From DASQPR01 sp035713725 (GTDB lineage: Bacteria; Actinomycetota; Actinomycetes; Mycobacteriales; Micromonosporaceae), in the NCBI GenBank assembly GCA_035713725.1, contig DASTMZ010000134.1, forward strand, positions 1 through 8,360: a stretch of DNA of 8,360 nucleotides. Reading direction: 5' to 3'. The stretch's first letter is position 1. The number at the start of each line of letters is the position of its first letter. A program made the translations under genes and the position numbers. This document shows, one piece after another, positions 6,167-8,360 of the stretch. The notes beneath the pieces are model-generated. The model was not told the DNA's origin and ran no database searches. It saw nothing but the letters and a program-made list of their open reading frames with translations.

Positions 6167-7867
6167 TCAGCCCTCGGCCGACTCGCCGGCCGGTCGGCCG
6201 GGTCCACGGCGCCGCCGGCGTGGGCGCCGGGTGCCGATCGGATCCGAGCCGTCCGCCACGCCGCTGGCTGCCGCATCGCCGAACGCTTCGCCGACCGACG
6301 ACTCGACGACCGTAGCTGGATCGTCGACTCGCCTGGTCCGACGGCGCTGCCGGAGCGCGTTGGCGGGTGCCGACTCCGTACCCACGCTGTCCTGTCGGCC
6401 GTGACCCGCGTCGTCGCCGCGGCGTCCGCGGCCCGCACTGCCGTCGCTCCTCTCGCGACCGCCGCGGCCGCGACCACGCGTCGGTGCCGCGCCTCGGTCC
6501 CGACGCCGGCCGCCCAGGTCTTCTTCCTTTTCGGCGGCCAGCCCGGCGCGCGTTCGCTCGGCGGCCGGCAACGTGCTCGTCACGTCGGTCGGGATGTCAA
6601 GGTCGCTGTAGAGCCACGGCGACGTGTGGTAGGTCTCCGGCGGCTCCGGGAGATCCAGGCCGAGCGACTTGTCGATAAGGCGCCAGCGCGGCATGTCCTC
6701 CCAGTCCACGAACGTGACCGCGACCCCGGTCGCGCCGGCCCGTCCGGTGCGGCCGATCCGGTGCGTGTAGGTGTCCGGGTCCTCCGGACAGTCGTAGTTG
6801 ATGACGTGCGTCACGCCGGTCACGTCCAGGCCGCGAGCCGCGACGTCGGTGGCGACCAGTACGTCGACCTTGCCGGACCGGAACGCCCGGAGTGCTCGCT
6901 CGCGGGCGCCCTGGCCGAGGTCGCCGTGCACCGCGCCGACCGCAAACCCGCGAAAGTCCAGATCGGCTGCGACACGGTCGGCGTTGCGCTTGGTACGCGT
7001 GAAGATCATCGTGAGCCCGCGCCCGTTCGCCTGCAGGATCCGCGCCACCACCTCGAGCTTGTTCAGCGAGTGCGTGCGGTAGATGACCTGCTTGGTCTGC
7101 GGTGACGGACCGGTGGCGTCGGTGTGGCCGGCGTGAATCGTGATCGGGCCGCGCATGAACCGCCGCGCGAGCGCCACGATCGGCTCGGGCATGGTCGCCG
7201 AGAACAGCATCGTCTGACGATCGGTGGGCGTCATCGCGATCAGCTTCTCGACATCCTCGAGGAAGCCAAGGTCGAGCATGCGGTCCGCCTCGTCGAGCAC
7301 GAGACCGCGAACGCCGGCGAGCGTGAGCTGCTTGCCCTTCGCGAGGTCGAGCAGGCGGCCGGGGGTACCGACGACGATCTCTACACCGCGCCGCAGCGCC
7401 TCGGTCTGTGGCTCGTAGGCGACGCCGCCGTAGATCGCGAGCACTCGGACGCCGCGCGTACTGCCGGCCAGCTTGAGGTCGCGGGCCACCTGAAGGCAGA
7501 GCTCCCGGGTCGGTACGACGACCAGCGCCTGTGGCCGACCGTCGGCGCCCTCCGCGACGGTGGACAGGCGCTCCAGCAGTGGTACGCCGAAGCCCAGTGT
7601 CTTGCCGGTGCCGGTGGGCGCCTGACCGATGAGGTCCGCGCCACGGATGGCAATCGGAAGCGCGTATTCCTGGATCGCGAACGCGCGTGTGATGCCGGCG
7701 CCGGCCAATGCGTCGACGGTCTCCGCGCGCGCGCCCAACTCGGCAAACGTCGGGCTGTCCGACCGGACCGGAGCAAGGCCCGCCGGCTTGGCCATTTCGT
7801 CGGTGATTTCGGTGATCGGTGCAGGGTCTTGCGTTGCCAGCTCGTGGCTGGCGTTGGTGTCAGTCAT
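6167..7867 (-). CDS. rhlE: DEAD-box ATP-dependent RNA helicase, RhlE-like
   Basis: A 566-residue helicase with a full motif set: Q motif with Phe41 and Gln66, motif I APTGTGKT (83-90), Ia PTRELCLQ (119-126), Ib GTPGRLLDL (167-175), II DEAD (192-195), III SAT (223-225), IV IFTRTKRN (288-295), V VATDVAARGLDV (338-349) and VI HRIGRTGRAG (369-378). It unwinds short RNA duplexes using ATP, in ribosome assembly or RNA decay. Residues ~435-566 form a low-complexity Arg/Gly-rich tail (RGRGRGGRER, and RRPRRRRRGPGRPAG near the end), likely disordered and RNA-binding. I chose ATG 7867 (MTDTNASHEL); in-frame codons further upstream lack a ribosome site. The best candidate, GAGGGA, lies 13 bases before this ATG, which is long. 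The neighbouring DUF3107 gene matches the M. tuberculosis neighbourhood of rhlE (Rv3211) and TB9.4 (Rv3208A). Confidence 0.95.
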   Translation of the reverse strand: MTDTNASHELATQDPAPITEITDEMAKPAGLAPVRSDSPTFAELGARAETVDALAGAGITRAFAIQEYALPIAIRGADLIGQAPTGTGKTLGFGVPLLERLSTVAEGADGRPQALVVVPTRELCLQVARDLKLAGSTRGVRVLAIYGGVAYEPQTEALRRGVEIVVGTPGRLLDLAKGKQLTLAGVRGLVLDEADRMLDLGFLEDVEKLIAMTPTDRQTMLFSATMPEPIVALARRFMRGPITIHAGHTDATGPSPQTKQVIYRTHSLNKLEVVARILQANGRGLTMIFTRTKRNADRVAADLDFRGFAVGAVHGDLGQGARERALRAFRSGKVDVLVATDVAARGLDVTGVTHVINYDCPEDPDTYTHRIGRTGRAGATGVAVTFVDWEDMPRWRLIDKSLGLDLPEPPETYHTSPWLYSDLDIPTDVTSTLPAAERTRAGLAAEKEEDLGGRRRDRGAAPTRGRGRGGRERSDGSAGRGRRGDDAGHGRQDSVGTESAPANALRQRRRTRRVDDPATVVESSVGEAFGDAAASGVADGSDPIGTRRPRRRRRGPGRPAGESAEG

Positions 7868-8143
7868 GAAATATGGGGTGTCCCTCATCTGGGGCGCCCC
7901 CGCTTGGTACGTGGAATCGAGGCGCCGAGTTGTCATGGCGTGGCCCGCACGACGGGAACGTCGGGGCGGCACGCGTGCGGCCGGCTAGCAGTTCTCGCAA
8001 AACGCCGTCGCCATTTGGGGCGGCGAACAGGCGCGAACTGCGTGAGAGCCGGCTGCAATGGAACAAGCTTACGCGAATTACCCGGATCATCGAACGCATG
8101 GCACCGGAGTGTGGGGTAGCCGACGTTGCGGTGGATATGGGAA
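7868..8143. other. Intergenic region between DUF3107 gene and rhlE
   Basis: The 276 bp hold no convincing gene. They include the terminator-like hairpin at 7999-8025 and a 10-bp perfect GC palindrome (GGGGCGCCCC, 7891-7900) about 24 bp before the rhlE start codon, which could sit in the rhlE 5' untranslated region. A promoter for rhlE is expected between about 7998 and 7900 but no -10/-35 pair stands out. Confidence 0.5.
7999..8025 (-). terminator. Possible intrinsic terminator after the DUF3107 gene
   Basis: On the minus strand, CGCCGCCCC-AAAT-GGCGACGGCG folds into a GC-rich stem (CGCCG with CGGCG at the base, CC with GG at the tip, mismatch and bulge between) followed directly by TTTT. It lies about 120 bp after the DUF3107 stop. 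The U-run is short and the stem imperfect, so strength is uncertain. If real, it separates DUF3107 from rhlE transcription. Confidence 0.4.
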
Positions 8144-8360
8144 TCAATGCCCGGCGGTGAAGCCGACTGCCCGCGGCGCGCTCTCGGAGATCTCCACGAA
8201 GGCGATCTTGTCGACCGGTACCAGCACCCGCCGGCCCTTCTCGTCCTCCAGGGCTAGTGTGCCGCCGGTAGCCATTGCTTCGGCCACGGTCTTTTCGATT
8301 TCGGTCGCGGTCTGGTTGCTTTCCAGCACCAACTCGCGGTGTGAATGTTGCACGCCGATC
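8144..8360 (-). CDS. DUF3107 family protein, TB9.4-like (5' end cut by window edge)
   Basis: The frame is open to the window edge; about 71 residues are visible, beginning IGVQHSHRELVLES. The GTG at 8353 falls inside the conserved N-terminal strand of the family, so the true start lies a few codons beyond the window. Features matching DUF3107 (M. tuberculosis TB9.4, Rv3208A) are RELVLES near the start, then DEKGRRVLVPVDKIAFVEI and the GFTAG-like C-terminus. Members are small (about 75-95 residues) actinobacterial proteins of unsettled function. The gene lies upstream of rhlE on the same strand, separated by 276 bp with a possible terminator. Confidence 0.9.
   Translation of the reverse strand, partial: IGVQHSHRELVLESNQTATEIEKTVAEAMATGGTLALEDEKGRRVLVPVDKIAFVEISESAPRAVGFTAGH

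Noticed and set aside
6125..8119. Long plus-strand open frames across the rhlE locus
   Set aside because: They mirror the minus-strand RhlE frame, which has every DEAD-box motif; the mirrored products are low-complexity and Arg/His/Asp-rich.

Overview
The window comes from a high-GC actinobacterium (Actinomycetota). Most genes have strongly G/C-biased third codon positions, starts are often GTG, and several promoters sit directly on the start codon as in leaderless actinobacterial transcripts. The gene set also fits: a RipA-like NlpC/P60 hydrolase, a RicR/CsoR-type copper sensor, and a RhlE DEAD-box helicase beside a DUF3107 (TB9.4-like) gene. I cannot name the genus.

Left part (1-1892, + strand): the C-terminal half of a RecQ-family DNA helicase, cut by the left edge. 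It has a four-cysteine zinc module and an extra C-terminal phosphoribosyltransferase-like domain. A small class I SAM-dependent methyltransferase follows, with its own leaderless-type promoter. Middle part (about 1893-3582): a less GC-biased accessory stretch. It holds one unrecognised minus-strand gene (2107-2613) and a badly decayed IS256-family (mutator-type) transposase spread over three frames with several stops, plus about 340 bp with no recognisable gene. This looks like an old insertion site between core genes.

Right part (3583-8360): a secreted NlpC/P60 peptidoglycan hydrolase (minus) is divergent from a CsoR/RicR-type regulator (plus). They share an 88-bp intergenic region with a CsoR-like operator over the regulator's -10 box and a separate perfect 16-bp palindrome near the hydrolase promoter. 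The regulator converges on an unrecognised cysteine-containing protein (minus), which follows the DEAD-box RNA helicase RhlE (minus). Upstream of rhlE is a DUF3107 gene cut by the right edge, with a terminator-like hairpin between them.

I found no CRISPR array, rRNA, tRNA, phage module or defence cassette. The most notable items are the RecQ-phosphoribosyltransferase fusion, the regulatory layout of the csoR/P60 intergenic region, and the two unrecognised genes.
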